NCBI GenBank assembly: GCA_014155875.1 | Contig: JACEFZ010012611.1 | Coordinates: 1 to 64,000 of the forward strand | From: Cepaea nemoralis | Lineage: Eukaryota > Mollusca > Gastropoda > Stylommatophora > Helicidae | DNA length: 64,000 nt | Direction: 5' to 3' | In this document: positions 23,641-35,289 of the stretch, in pieces | Position numbering within the stretch: position 1 is the first letter of the stretch | Layout of the letters: each line of letters starts with the position of its first letter | Notes under the pieces: generated by a model | What the model was told of the DNA's origin: nothing | The model's input: the letters and a program-made list of their open reading frames with translations, nothing else | Database searches by the model: none | Translations under genes and position numbers: made by a program

Positions 23641-23965
23641 TGTCGAGACAAAAATTTTTGTATAGCTTTATACACCAAAATATGTTTTATATCTATATAT
23701 ACCTAGTGTGTGTTGTATAGCTTTGTATCTCAAGCATTTTTATATAGTTTTAAATATGTGGCATTTGTTGTACTGCTTTATATCTCTAGCATTAATTGTA
23801 CAGCTTTGTCTCTAGCGTTTGTTGTATTGCTTTATATCTGAAGCATTTGTTGTGTAGCTTTATATCTATAGCATTTGTAGCATAGTTTTATATCCCCAGC
23901 CTTTGTTACACAGCTTTTTATAACTAGCATTTGTTACGCACCTGTCTATCCCTAGACTCTGTGAC
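23640..23965. repeat. Degenerate minisatellite, GCATTTGTTGTATAGCTTTA
   Basis: About ten imperfect copies of a roughly 30-bp unit with variable length, in the intron of gene A. Confidence 0.8.
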
Positions 23966-24099
23966 ATAACTGTTTATTACAAACAGTTTTTTCATCACAA
24001 GTAGTTCTTGCTTTTAAGTAATAAATGGTCGGGTCCATAGAAGTTATCATGTTACTACTATGGAACAGAATAAATTAAAATAACACCCGGGGCAGAAAG

Positions 24100-24225
24100 C
24101 GTTAATCTAACAGCTGGTTGGGACAAAGTGGGTTAATCCAACAGCTGGCTGAGAAAGAGTGGGTTATTCTATTATAACAGCTGGCTGGGACACAATGCGT
24201 TAATATAACTGGCTGGGACAGCAGG
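24100..24225. repeat. Four imperfect copies of an AACAGCTGGCTGGGACA unit
   Basis: Short tandem repeat with period near 32 bp, decayed. Confidence 0.75.
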
Positions 24226-24339
24226 AGCTTAGAAAATAGTGTCATGAGTAAATGGCATGCGTACATGTCACATGAACCAACAAATGTATGGCGAATTACT
24301 TTGTATTCGCTGAGATAAAGCAATAAATGTTTGAAAAAG

Positions 24340-24545
24340 TCATTTGGTTGGCTGATTGGTTGGCTGGCTAGCTAATAGGTTGGCTGGTTGTCTACCCGAT
24401 CAGTTGGTTGTTTGGGTTATCAGTTCATTAACTAGCTGATTGGTTAGTTGTTTGGCTGGCTGGCTGGTTGGTTGGTTGGCTGATTGATTTGACGGGTTGA
24501 TTGATTGATTGGCCGGCTGGTTGATTGATTGGCGGGTTGATTTAT
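24340..24545. repeat. (TTGG)/(CTGG)n-type low-complexity tract
   Basis: Loose tetranucleotide repeats GGTTGGCTGATT, strongly G/T biased on the plus strand. Confidence 0.85.
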
Positions 24546-24855
24546 AATCTACTGGGAGACCAACTTTTAACTTTCAAAGCCAAAGTTTCAGGTTGTCTGA
24601 GGCCTTAACAGGGCATGCATCTATCTGGACGAAAATGACATGAAGACTGTCGTCACAACCCACTACCAAAGTACAATCTCCTGGGAGAAAGTGTTATAGT
24701 GCTTTTTTCCCTTCTCCAATCTTAGAAATCATCAGCGTGTGCAATAGCGACTCTGGAATATCACTTCTACAGAGAGAGATGGCAATCCATGGATTACTAG
24801 ACACACTTAAGACCCATAATGTGGATAGGTCACACCATGAAGAAAATTGCTATCG

Positions 24856-25655
24856 TGAACTGAATGATTAGATATGCAGATGATACAGTCTTGATTGCAG
24901 ACAATGAACAGGACCTGCAAAATTTAGTAGATGCGATTGTTACACACAGTGAACAACTAGGGTTAGAATTAAATTGTAAAAAGACACAGATTATGGTCAT
25001 CACTAGGAAGGACGAAATACCACAATGTAATATACAAGTAAATGGGAATATTCTTCAACAAGTGAGCAGGTACAATTATCTCGGAACAGTAATAACATCT
25101 GATGGGAGATGCCTTGAAGAGATTAGAACAAGAATCGCCATGGCAAAAGTAGCCTTTAGCAAGATGAAAAACATATTGACCAATAAAAAGATGTCAATTG
25201 AAACGAGAAAAAGAGTGTTGAGATGCTACATTGAACCTATACTTTTGTATGGATGTGAAGCGTGGACAATGAGCAGTCAGGCTGAAAAACATCTGATGGC
25301 TGTAGAGATGTGGTGTCTGAGGAAAAGGCAAAGAATACCATGGACAGCCAGAAAGACCAATGAAAAAGTCCTTCAAGAAACAAATGAAGATCGTAAATTG
25401 ATTAGAGAAATTAGACGTAGACAGTCAAAATTTTTTGGGCATGTTATGAGAAGAAATGGATTGGAGAATTTGGTGACAACTGGTAAGATCGAGGGGAACA
25501 GACCAAGGGGAAGACCTAGAAGCAAGTACCTGGATCGCTTGGCCTTGTGGCATGGTCGAGACAGAAACACGGAGCTGATCCACGACTCTGGTGATCGAGT
25601 GAGATGGCAGAACATGACCGCCCACGCTTACCGGCATGGCACATGATGGATGGAT
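24856..25655 (+). mobile_element. LINE-A copy, longest uninterrupted C-terminal frame
   Basis: A 260-codon open frame from the catalytic Y-A-D-D (about 24873) to the stop at 25644-25646, without a frameshift. Blocks in order: R-Y-A-D-D-T-V-L-I-A-D-N, the L-E-L-N-C-K-K-T-Q thumb entry, N-Y-L-G-T-V-I-T-S-D-G-R, L-L-Y-G-C-E-A-W-T, W-T-A-R-K, F-F-G-H-V-M-R-R, R-P-R-G-R-P-R-S-K-Y and the A-Y-R-H-G-T end. The tail is (TGGA)n. The endonuclease and fingers are lost to 5' truncation, so it is inactive, but lack of decay suggests a recent insertion. It lies within gene A's intron, antisense to it. Confidence 0.95.
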
Positions 25656-25742
25656 GGAACTGAATGAAGTAGCCCGGGATCGAACCCTGAACGTTTAAAA
25701 CGCGAGGCAAGCAACGCAACCACTTGGCCACCGCGGCTCCCT
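25655..25742 (-). mobile_element. tRNA-like SINE head
   Basis: The minus strand GGGAGCCGCGGTGGCCAAGT contains A box TGGCCAAGTGG and, about 40 bases on, B box GGTTCGATCCC. Resembles the head of SINE-2 at 8.0 kb. No matching 3' body. It is unlikely to be a functional tRNA because the acceptor stem does not close. Confidence 0.7.
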
Positions 25743-25912
25743 CATCATCTGAATTAAACAGGAAATAAATTAAAACTGGGAATATGACATTAACAGCCCC
25801 ATCTTTAAGAGAACAGATAGTACGTGCTATGGGATTTCTAATCGTCTTAATCAAACTTCCTGTAACTGCCTTGAGTTTATACATCAAACTATGATTAACA
25901 TATTAATATACT

Positions 25913-26013
<101 letters not shown>

Positions 26014-26204
26014 CACCATGTCCGATACCATATTAACAACGTTTAAGTCATATCTGTGACCGACGCTAAATTCCAATTTCCGGCATCGGTTTTTGTTTTT
26101 GTTGAAACCTGGTGTTTGGTAGGCACTGGCTCTGTTAAATCACAACTTAGATCCGGAACAAACAACAACTCAAACCAAAAGGGGGTGGAGGGTTGGAAGT
26201 TAAA

Positions 26205-26205
26205 G

Positions 26206-26237
<32 letters not shown>

Positions 26238-26276
26238 CCCGCCCTCCCGCCCGCCCGCCCGCCCGTCCGTCCGTCC

Positions 26277-26374
<98 letters not shown>
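26205..26374. repeat. Compound tetranucleotide repeat (GCCT)(GCCC)(GTCC)(GTCT)n
   Basis: Successive blocks differ by one C/T or C/G step: (CTGC)n at about 26205-26238, CCCG-type to about 26265, (CCGT)n to 26277, then (CTGT)n to 26374. The Cys/Leu/Ser/Val-rich frames are artefacts. Confidence 0.97.
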
Positions 26375-26375
<1 letters not shown>

Positions 26376-26596
26376 ACCAAAAATAATAATAATCTCAAAT
26401 AACAACTTGTACAGTAAACGCATCCCTAAATGTGGTACGTCATACCTACTTTAGGTAACTATGATTGCCATGTCAAAAATTAGTTTGAATGAGTCGTGTA
26501 TTATTAATTACTGCACAATTTTCACGCGTTTTATTCTATATTGTTCTGTTGTTATATAAGATTAGCTTCATAAGTGATGTATAAATACAATTCAAC

Positions 26597-26912
26597 GAAT
26601 ACCATGGACAGACAGAAAAACCGATGACCAAGTCCCACAAGAAACGAATGAAAACCGTTAACTGGTTAGAGAAATTAGACGTAGACAGTCACAATTTTTT
26701 TCGTCACATTATGAGACAAAATTAATTGGAGAAGTTAGTGACAACTAGCAAGATCGAGGGGAAGGGAACAAGGGGAGGGCAGAGAAATAAATACCTGAAT
26801 GGCTTGACCACGTGATATGGTAGAGACAGAAATACGGAGCTGATCCACGACTCTGGTGATCGAGTGAGATGACAAGACATGACAGCCCACGCTTATCGAC
26901 AGGTACATGATG
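26597..26912 (+). mobile_element. Decayed LINE-A 3' fragment
   Basis: It reads like the terminal 300 bases of LINE-A (W-T-D-R-K-T-D-D-Q, R-R-R-Q-S-Q-F-F) with several frameshifts, ending ACATGATGATAATAATAA. It is followed at once by a LINE-D 3' end. Confidence 0.85.
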
Positions 26913-26924
26913 ATAATAATAAAT

Positions 26925-27022
26925 GATATAATGTATGAGAGCAGAGAGATTAGAAGGACGGAATGTCAGACGGGCCTGCGTGGCCAATTCTTAACCCTAT
27001 TTAAATAAAGTGTGGTCTTTCG

Positions 27023-27027
<5 letters not shown>
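26925..27027 (+). mobile_element. LINE-D 3' end
   Basis: GAATGTCAGACGGGCCTGCG, then CCAATTCTTAACCCT, AATAAAG and TTCGTTCGTTC, matching 12130-12215. The tail runs on into the (CT)n microsatellite. Confidence 0.88.
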
Positions 27028-27252
<225 letters not shown>

Positions 27253-27293
27253 ACAGATGAGCGGCGAGGGAAGTAAAACAAAAATTTGCACTG

Positions 27294-27300
27294 ACTGACT
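27294..27300 (-). other. Splice donor of gene A intron
   Basis: On the minus strand exon 1 ends GAAAA and continues GTCAGT. The intron runs 27299-21418, 5882 bp. Confidence 0.62.
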
Positions 27301-27451
27301 TTTCTAAGTTCTCAGAGTTGTAATGAACGGAACTGTTCTTGAACATAAAGACCAGAACATCATCGTCAGCTCTGGTAAATGTTGCCAGGTATACAGCAAT
27401 AGCAGCAATCAGTGACAACACCCGCATGCCAATCATTCTGTGAAATATCAT
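27300..27451 (-). CDS. Gene A exon 1: signal peptide and N-terminus
   Basis: A 50-codon exon plus two bases. Met codons are at residues 1, 6 and 9; the hydrophobic core [15 protein letters not shown] with cleavage likely after T-R-A gives a normal signal peptide from any of them. The mature N-terminus is [14 protein letters not shown], with one N-glycosylation site. It ends in phase 2 at a GTCAGT donor. Splicing to 21417 gives N-L-E-K-F-H-N-C-L, which lines up with D-S-F-N-R-F-Y-N-C-L in gene B. Reading past the donor leads into a serine/leucine translation of the GA repeat, which supports ending the exon here. The upstream start region is unassigned. Confidence 0.66.
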
Positions 27452-28395
27452 CGGGAATTTGTCAACAATCTCATAATTAAAGGAGCATTAACTGTTTCAT
27501 CGACAAATGTGACCTCCCATTTGGACAGAAGGACGATATATCGCTATAATAGGGTAATAGTGTTATGTGTTTCGTTCCGTGATATCTTCTATAATGTCAG
27601 TGCTCAGTGAACGGAAATTTACATTATAATACTCAATCATTTAATAGCGTACCATTTTTGGTCAAATCCTACTTTTTGTTTAGCACTGAATCATTTAACA
27701 TACTATATTCGTTTTCCAAACAATTGCTTTAGAGATGTGGCGTGTGTCGGCAAGTTAACAGACAAGATAGTCTCTGGCAACTTGCGGTCTTGACAGACGA
27801 TAGTTTGGTACATTATGCTTCAAAACATAGGCACGATAACTGCAAACATGGCGGTTAAGGCAAGGGATGCAGTTATAACTCTCCATAGCACAAAGCTTGG
27901 GCTGAATTGTAGAGAACATGTGTTGCCCATACAGTGTGATTTCTCTTTCAGCCTACCTATTTCACTCCAGAGGAAAGGCAAAATCAATACATCGGGAACA
28001 AGACAAACTGCAGAAGCTGCCAGATCAACAAAGCAATGCTCTAACTGTCCTCTTAGCTGAGCTTTGATTCGAAAACAGGTACCAACCAAGGCTTAGGGTC
28101 TGGTCTGCCCTGCCATGACGTTTAGTCTTTAGGTTGCATTTCCTCGCAGCAGGATAAGGCTTGTACTCTCCCAATTGCCTCATCTGCAAAACGGATAAAT
28201 CAATGTACATAGATATAGCCAAAAGCAGATATTCTGGACCTTGCTTTCAAGTCTGCTGACAACGAAATGCCTTCAACTGGTGGAGGAACCATGGCCAATA
28301 TAGGCCCAATTTGAGCCAGCCCATACATGTGTGCTTAATTATGTCCTGGTTATGTGTGCTGAATTGTGTCCTGGTTATGTTCTAAAATGATAGAT
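27452..28395. other. Upstream of gene A, no further exon established
   Basis: It would contain gene A's promoter or 5' exons, but none is identifiable. The block 27788-27855 resembles 37066-37125. Opposing frames at 27815-28089 lack motifs. Confidence 0.5.
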
Positions 28396-28399
28396 TCCA

Positions 28400-28496
28400 T
28401 GATTGTAGAGAGTGAAACATTGGGCGTTTGCTTGAATAATAGAAAGACAGAAGTCATGGTGATATCAAAGAAACAGATTGTGCCTAAATGTCATCA
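28400..28496 (+). mobile_element. LINE-B copy, segment 1 of 3
   Basis: Coding fragment N-N-R-K-T-E-V-M-V-I-S-K-K, equal to C-K-K-T-Q-I-M-V in LINE-A. It is interrupted by a LINE-A insertion and resumes at 29160. Confidence 0.8.
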
Positions 28497-29159
28497 TCAT
28501 CATGTGCCATGCTGGTAAGCGTCGGCGGTCATGTTTTGCCATCTCACTCGATCACCAAAGTCGTGGATCAGCTCAGTGTTCTTGTCTCGACCCTACAACG
28601 TGGCCAAGCCATCCAGGTATTTACTTCTCTGCCCTCCCCTTGTTCTCTTCCTCTCGATCTTGCCAGTTGTCACCAATGTCTCCAGTTTATTTCTTCTCAT
28701 AACGTGACCAAAACATTTGACTGTCTACGTCTAATTTCTCTAATCAGAATTTCATTTGTTTCTTGTAGGACTTGGTCGTTGGTTTCTCTGTTTGTCCATA
28801 GTATTCTTTGCATTCTCCTCCATCCATCCATCATGTGCCATGTCGGTAAGCGTGGGCTGTCATGTTTTGCCATCTCACTCGATCACCAGAGTCGTGGATC
28901 AGCTCCGTGTTTCTGTCTCGACCATGCCACAAGGCCAAACCATCCAGGTACTTGCTTCTAGGTCTTCCCCTTGGTCTGTTCCCCTCGATCTTACCAGTTG
29001 TCACCAAGTTCTCCAAATCATTTCTTCTCATAACATGCCCAAAAAATTGTGACTGTCTACGTCTAATGTCTCTGATCAGTTTACGATCTTCATTTGTTTC
29101 TTGACGCATTCTCCTCAGAAACCACATTTCCACAGCTATCAGATATTTTTCAGTTTGAC
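28497..29159 (-). mobile_element. LINE-A insertion, itself split
   Basis: A 3' LINE-A fragment inserted in LINE-B. Its pieces 28500-28820 and 29106-29159 are joined in other copies; the gap is filled by a second LINE-A at 28821-29105. An (ATC)n tail is at 28493-28500. Confidence 0.88.
28821..29105 (-). mobile_element. Second LINE-A fragment inserted in the first
   Basis: 285 bp with a (CATC)n tail at 28821-28831 and the LINE-A stop at 28831-28833. GCATTCTCCTC occurs at 28810-28820 and again at 29106-29116, an 11-bp target-site duplication. A member of the same family was therefore the target. Confidence 0.92.
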
Positions 29160-29570
29160 TAAAAGGGCAATAAAAATAACTAACGTTATATTGGGACAAG
29201 TGCAGAAATTAAGATATCTAGGCACATGAATAACATCAGATGTAAGATGCATCTCGATGATAAAGAACAAAATACAAGCAAAAACAGCATGCTGTGAAAT
29301 TAAGAACATTTTGTGCAATAAGTCCTTGTCCTTAAAAGTTATAAAAAGAGCTCTTGCGTGATACATATAAACAATTTTGATATAATTCTGCGAATTCTAG
29401 ACAATTAGTAAACAGGCGAAAATATCACAGGAAGCCTTTGGGATGTGGTTTTATAGAAGAATGCTGAAAATTAATTGGACAGCCAAAATGATCAGTCTGG
29501 ACATTTTGAGGGACGCTAGTTAACACAGTCAGCGTGTCACAAACATCAGAAAGAAGCAATCATCATTTTT
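29160..29570 (+). mobile_element. LINE-B copy, segment 2 of 3
   Basis: Decayed coding blocks L-R-Y-L-G-T, I-T-S-D-V-R-C, K-N-I-L-C-N-K and W-F-Y-R-R-M-L-K-I-N-W-T-A-K follow the order of LINE-A but are more diverged, with several stops. It breaks off in the R-K-K-Q-S-S-F-F block. Confidence 0.85.
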
Positions 29571-30264
29571 TTTTTCTCCTTCCACCCTAGGCAACATCCT
29601 TGGCAGACTTCAAGTTTTGTGCTTAATCATCACATGGTTCTGCTCGTCTTCTTCCATCGTTCACCTCCCAATGAAGCAAATATCATCAACCAGCCCAAGC
29701 CACTTCCTGTGTAGTTAATACTGTACCAGTTCCACTACTCCATGCAGTCTTACACCTCAGTCTGCAAGATCCGGTGGCTATCCTGCGTGCTCGTCGACCC
29801 CAATGACACTTCTTTAAGGCACCTTGCCTTCCATCACTGTTCCTTCCAAATCACTGTGATGTTTATGTATTAGTTGTAAAAACTTCGCCACGGAAAAAGC
29901 ACGACATGAGGCTTCTTATCGTCAGAAGGGGCTCCCCTTCCCAGAATGTTTCGGCCCTTTACCTTCTTGATACTCTCTGGGAGTAGGTCCGTCCCTGTCA
30001 TGACTCCGTGTTTCTTTCTCCTGCCGTGAGTGTGAATGACGTTTTGAGACGTTGCGTTGTCTTCGTGCTTTGCTTTATCCTTGCGTTGTCTTTGCGTCTT
30101 TTCGTGTTTGTCTCATAACTGCGAAAAAATCCTGCTCTCAAGCCACTAATCTCTCGGGGAGGAGATCCTCTTGCACCCGGCGCTTCGTGCCCTCACACAC
30201 ATACTAGAACCTGTGGCCGTAGGAAGCCAGCTTCTGTCACCTCGGCATCTGCGGTTTAATATGG
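29571..30264. other. Unclassified insertion inside LINE-B
   Basis: About 690 bp separates two collinear LINE-B segments. No terminal repeats, tail or protein motif recognised. Confidence 0.6.
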
Positions 30265-30478
30265 CCTACATTTGGTCATGTGATGAGAAAAAGACATTGA
30301 AGAAAATCGTGACAACTGGAAAGATCAAGGGGAAGAGAAGCAGAGGCAGGCCAAAAGAAATTATATTCGATAAACTGACACGGTGGCATGGAGGAATACC
30401 ATCAGTAGAGCTGATCCTGAAACACCAAAGACCGAGATCTGTGGAGAGATATGAACGCTAGCAGGGCACTTGATGATG
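30265..30478 (+). mobile_element. LINE-B copy, segment 3 of 3 (C-terminus)
   Basis: It resumes with F-G-H-V-M-R-like sequence and K-I-V-T-T-G-K-I-K-G-K-R-S-R-G-R-P, then R-W-H-G-G-I-P-S, ending in a (GAT)n tail at 30467-30480. Confidence 0.88.
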
Positions 30479-31384
30479 ATGTTGGATATGGCCAAATTAG
30501 CTCAGCTTCCGAGGCGTGATGTTGTTAATGAGTCAGCTTTCTTAGATGTTCAGACAAGATGTTCTTTGTGCACCATCACACTTCAACAAGAATATATCCA
30601 CTGAAAGCTGCAGTCAGCTTGAGCTTGCTGACACCTCCATGGAATCTTCAACTGGAGTGAGTGTACACCAGAATAGTTATCTCAGTTCTGTACATGGTGG
30701 ATATTTCTACAAGAAATATGTATCTGTTACTTTACCAGCTGCTCTCATTAGTATGTCCTGAGATGGCTATTGTTTCACGCAGGATCTTTACATGCAAATT
30801 TTCTTCATTTATATCCGTTTATTCAGTTTGGCATCATCAAGAATGAATGAAAGACACGGAGAAACACCGGCATCAGAAATATTTGACAATATACTAGACA
30901 GAAGACAGTAGACAACATCACACAGCATGGATTATAAAAACCTTCAACTATGTATCACTTTACTGTTCGTGTAATCGACTACAATACTTTCAATTTCCCC
31001 AAATCACACAACAATCATGGCTTTGTTGTCGACATCATTTCTGTCCTTTACGTCAACAAGACATCAATCCCGCACAAACGTAATCTCTAAGCGCTCCTTC
31101 ATGTAACCAATAACTACCACTTGCTATCACTGCTGCTACTCAATCAATCAGGTGCCATCTCTACAATGAAGGTTGGTTGCAATGGATCCCCAGCACTGTT
31201 TCTGGCCTTGACTGTACATTCTGTCAAGAGTGCTGTTCGTCCATATCTTGATGTTGTTATCTTCCCACTTGTATCATTGCTACTGCAACTAATTTGAGCA
31301 GAATCATAAGTGCATAAGAGAGTAAGCGTGAGAAATAGAATAAGGAATTAGAAAATTAGCAGACGACTAGGTCTGAAACCTGTC
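30479..31384. other. No gene seen
   Basis: Short plus frames at 30546-30846 have no motif. No recognised repeat. Confidence 0.5.
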
Positions 31385-32265
31385 ATGCACTTATTTAAAG
31401 AACAACATAGTAAAATGGTTTTGGTCACCTCAAGAGAATGTCGAGGAGAGGAGTGGGTTAGAGTGCCAGCGGAGCAGGCAGACTTGTGCAAAGTTATAAT
31501 CACATTGAGCCGGGAGTGCAGGGAGTGGCCAGCAGGGGCTACGGAAGTGGATATCCAGCAACTAATTCAGGATAATGCTCGCCCGGGTGATGTGATTATA
31601 TACACAGATGGTTCGGTGTTGAGAGACAGGAGAAGTTCCTGGGGGTTTCTGAGCAAAAGCTAATGGTCACCGTTTGGTGCAGGATAGCCTGGCATATGAT
31701 ACCACAACATCTATCTTAAGAATGGAGGTGGAGGCGGTCAGTGCAGCCTTCCGCTGGATGGAGAATACGATACACGCTCACATCGTGATTGTAACTGACT
31801 CAGAAAGCATGCTGAGTAAAGTGAGGACGGGCAAGCTTCGTGCAGAGTGGCTTGCTTCGCTTCGGAAGTCACGGGTGACAGGCATTGTCTGGATCTTTTC
31901 TCCGGGGCATGCTGGTGTGCTGGGGAATAGACAGGCGGACAGATTGGCTGGCTCTGCAAAACTTGGTGGAGTATTGATGCATGACAAGGCAGACGTTGTT
32001 GCGGCCTTGTGGGAGCACGTGTACACCTCGAAGGAGCAAATGGATCACCATGATCTGGCAAGAATGCGACAGCGTGGAGTGACGAGGGGATCTGGCCAAC
32101 GCTCGACGCTCAGAGGAAAGGCGAGACGGACAAATAATCAGATTGCTACTGGTACTAATAGTGGTGGAACTCTTCGCTGGCTGCTGAGGATGAGGACGGA
32201 GCGCTTATGGGAATGCCCCGAATGCTGTGATGTCGGTTCCTAAATCAATCAATCAATCAATCAAA
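31385..32265 (+). mobile_element. LINE-E copy: RNase H domain and C-terminus
   Basis: The plus strand encodes I-I-Y-T-D-G-S-V (first catalytic Asp, about 31598), a frameshift near 31660, then M-E-V-E-A-V (Glu), V-T-D-S-E-S-M (second Asp, about 31794), W-I-F-S-P-G-H-A-G and R-Q-A-D-R-L-A (last Asp, about 31933). This is a complete RNase H1-type motif set. The C-terminal W-E-C-P-E-C-C-D-V-G-S ends at 32243 and an (AATC)n tail follows. RT is missing. The frameshift makes it inactive. Confidence 0.92.
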
Positions 32266-32504
32266 AGAATGCACTGGTACCGTCCGCCATAAAGAGCCAC
32301 ATTTAAGAAATAACATGGGTACCGAGCAAGAGAAAGACCATGTAAAAGATGGAGTGATGGTAACACGTACAACCTTAGAGAAATGAATACTAACTTACAA
32401 AGAACATTAGATAGAGCTCATATAATATCGTTACACCCCCCCCCCCATTCCAAATACTTCACTGAGGTATATGGATGAAGACGAATGGGAAGACAAAGAA
32501 GAAT

Positions 32505-32740
32505 AACTCTGTGGCCAAGAGGTAGCAACCAGGACTCGCAGTCCAGCATACCCGGTTCGACATAAGCTGCAGGCCATCTGGAAGCAGACGGTCTTGTTTT
32601 GTTTTTAACAATAGTATGAGTGTCGGTCGTTGAAAGAAAAGACAATCTGCCGAACTGAAACCTGCCTAGTACGTTACACACAGCTATAAAATGCTGGGGA
32701 TGATTGCAATGTCTGGTAAAGGATGTGCACCTAAATGTTA
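32505..32740 (+). mobile_element. SINE-1 copy 5
   Basis: A box TGGCCAAGAGGTAGC and B-box-like CCCGGTTCGACAT, then CTGGAAGCAGACGGTCTTG, GAGTGTCGGTCGTTGAAAG and the 3' end GGGGATGATTGCAATGTCTG. All segments occur in order as in the other copies. Confidence 0.85.
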
Positions 32741-32899
32741 CCACTTTGTGATACTTTCCGACAGAATGTGACTGACACAGAAGAAAAGATTCTAAAATTG
32801 CAAACACAACTAATTTCAAATAACTACTGCAAGTAAGGTCGAATTGTTTCTTTTTATTGATACACATCGAAGCCAGATCAAAATGATGTCTGTATTGCT

Positions 32900-33350
32900 G
32901 TCTTACGTGATCTGTTGTTTTTCTTTACATGATCTGTTGCTTTTCTATACGTGATCTCTTGCTTTTCTGTCTGTTGATTTTTTATACGTGATCTCTTGAT
33001 TTTCTATACGCAGTCCGTTGCTTTTTTTTTATACGTGACCTGTTGCTTTTCTATACATGATCTCATGTTGTTTTATAGTGAACTGTTAGTTTTCTATACG
33101 TCACCTGTTGCTTTTCTATACGTGATCTGTTGCTTTACTATACATGATCTGTTGCTTTTCTATACGTGATCTGTTGCTTTTCTATAGTGATCTGTTGCTT
33201 TTCTATACGTGATCTTTAGGTTCATTTTAAGTGATCTGTGTATTTTCTGTACGTGATCTCCTGATGTTCTATAGTGTACTGTTGCTTTTATATACGTGAT
33301 CCGTTGCTTTTCTGTCTGTTCCTTTTCTATACGTGCTTTCCTACTTAACA
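32900..33350. repeat. Degenerate 22-bp minisatellite, GATCTGTTGCTTTTCTATAC
   Basis: About 20 imperfect units with length variants. The minus frame at 33160-33351 is repeat-derived. Confidence 0.9.
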
Positions 33351-33459
33351 TGCAGTTGAATAGATTGATGAATTAAAGTATGCACTGCTGTGTGAAATCA
33401 TCCAATTCACATCCAGATGTGCACACAATTCTTTAATGGGCACCCAAAAGAAAGTGCAC

Positions 33460-33493
33460 AGTAAGTTAGTTAACTAATTATTTAGTTAGTTAA

Positions 33494-33524
<31 letters not shown>

Positions 33525-33606
33525 CTTAGTTAGCTGTCTAGTTAGTTAGTTAGTTATATAGTTAGTTAGTTAGTTTGTTAGTTAGTTAGTTAGTTAGTTA
33601 TTTAGT

Positions 33607-33640
<34 letters not shown>

Positions 33641-33740
33641 TATAGTTAGTTAGTTAGTTAGTTAATTAGTTAGTTAGTTAGTTAGTTAGTTATTTAGTAG
33701 TTAGTTAGTTAGTAGTTAGTTAGTAGTTATTTAGTTAGTT
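33460..33740. repeat. (TTAG)n microsatellite
   Basis: Loose TTAG repeats with TTTAG and TATAG variants. Period 4; not the hexamer TTAGGG telomere repeat. Confidence 0.95.
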
Positions 33741-34510
33741 CGTAGGTTTGTGGGTCGGTTGGTAGTTGGTTGGTTGTTTGGCTGACTGGCGGGTTGGTTG
33801 GTTGGTTGGTCAGTCGGTTTGTTTATTGGTTGGTTGGTCAGTCGGTTTGTTTATTGGTTGATTGGTTGAGTTTTGATTTGTCAGTCGGTTTAGTGGTTTA
33901 TTGTCAGTCGGTTTATTGGTTGATTGGTCAGTCGGTTTAGTGGTTGATTGGTCAGTCGATTTATTGGTTGATTGGTCAGTCGGTTTATTAGTTGATTGGT
34001 CAGTCGGTTTATTGGTTGATTGGTCAGTCGGTTTATTGGTTGATTGGTCAGTCGATTTATTGGTTGATTGGTCAGTCGGTTTATTGGTTGATTGGTCAGT
34101 CGGTTTATTGGTTGATTGGTCAGTCGATTTATTGGTTGATTGGTCAGTCGGTTTAGTGGTTGATTGGTCAGTCGGTTTATTGGTTGATTGGTCAGTTGGT
34201 TTAGTGGTTGATTGGTCAGTCGATTTATTCGTTGATTGGTCAGTCGGTTTATTGGATGGTTGGTTGGGTTTTGATTGGTCAGTCGGTTTCTTGGTTGGTT
34301 GCTTGGGATTTGGTTGGCTGGTTGGTTGGGTTTTGGTTGGCTCGTTGCTTGGTTGGTCAGTCGGTTTATTGGTTAATTGGTCAGTCGGATTATTGGTTGA
34401 TTGGTCAGTCGGTTTATTGGTTGGTTGGTTGGGTTTTGATTGGTCAGTGGGTTTCTTGGTTGATTGGTAAGTCGGTTTGTTTGTTGTTGCGTGGTCTGAG
34501 CGTTTGTTTG
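33740..34510. repeat. 24-bp minisatellite, TTTATTGGTTGATTGGTCAG
   Basis: About 25 copies, regular at 33900-34240. Open plus frames full of Trp, Val, Leu and Asp are a consequence of the 24-bp period. Confidence 0.95.
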
Positions 34511-35050
34511 TTGCTTAATTAATTAGCTAGTTAATTAGTTAACTAATTAGTTAGTTAATTAGTTAGTCAATCAGTTATTTAATTAGTTAGTTAATAAGTT
34601 GGTTAATTAGTTAGTAAATTAGTTAGTTAATTAGTTAGTTAATTAGTTAGTTAATTAGATAGTTAATTAGTTAGTCAATTAGTTAGTTAATTCTTTTGTT
34701 AATTAGTTAGTTAATTAGTCAGTTAATTAGTTTAGTTAGTTACTTAGCTAGTTAATTAGCTAGTTAATTAGTTATGAAATTAGTTAGTTAATTAGTTAGT
34801 TAATTAGTTAGTTTATTAGTTAGTTTAATAATTAGTTAATTTGTTAGTTAATTAGTTAGTTAATTAGTTAGTTAATTATTTAGTTAATTAGTTAGTACAT
34901 TAGTTAGTTAATTTGTTAGTTAATTAGTTAGTTAAGTAGTTAGTTAATCAGTTAGTTAATCAGTTAGTTAATCAGTTAATGAATTAGTTAGTTAATTAGT
35001 TAGTTAAGTAGTTAGTTAATTAGTTAGTTAATTAGTTAGTTAATTAGTAA
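34510..35050. repeat. (AATTAGTTAGTT)n array
   Basis: About 45 units of a 12-bp AT-rich repeat, adjoining the (TTAG)-type family on its left. Confidence 0.95.
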
Positions 35051-35200
35051 GTGAGTGAGTGAGTGAATCAGTCAGTCAGTCAGTGAGTCAGTGAGTCAGT
35101 CAGTCAGTGAGTCAGTCAGTCAGTCAGTGAGTCAGTCAGTCAGTCAGTCAGTCAGTCAGTCAGTCTGTCTGTCAGTCAGTCAGTCAGTCACTCAATCAGT
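35050..35200. repeat. (CAGT)n microsatellite
   Basis: CAGT/GAGT tetranucleotides continuing the array. Confidence 0.95.
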
Positions 35201-35289
35201 TATCTATATGAGTATCACCCTTGTACTCTAAATATGTCTCCCCCACCCCTTTTTTTATGCAACAAACGCATCAGCGCCCTGCGGTTTAT

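Noticed and set aside
25655..25742. tRNA gene (also considered at 6190-6325, 7950-8035 and 35655-35757)
   Set aside because: A and B boxes are present, but acceptor stems do not pair and SINE bodies follow in the fuller copies.
33460..33740. Telomeric repeat (TTAGGG-like)
   Set aside because: The unit is TTAG with period 4 and lacks the GGG.
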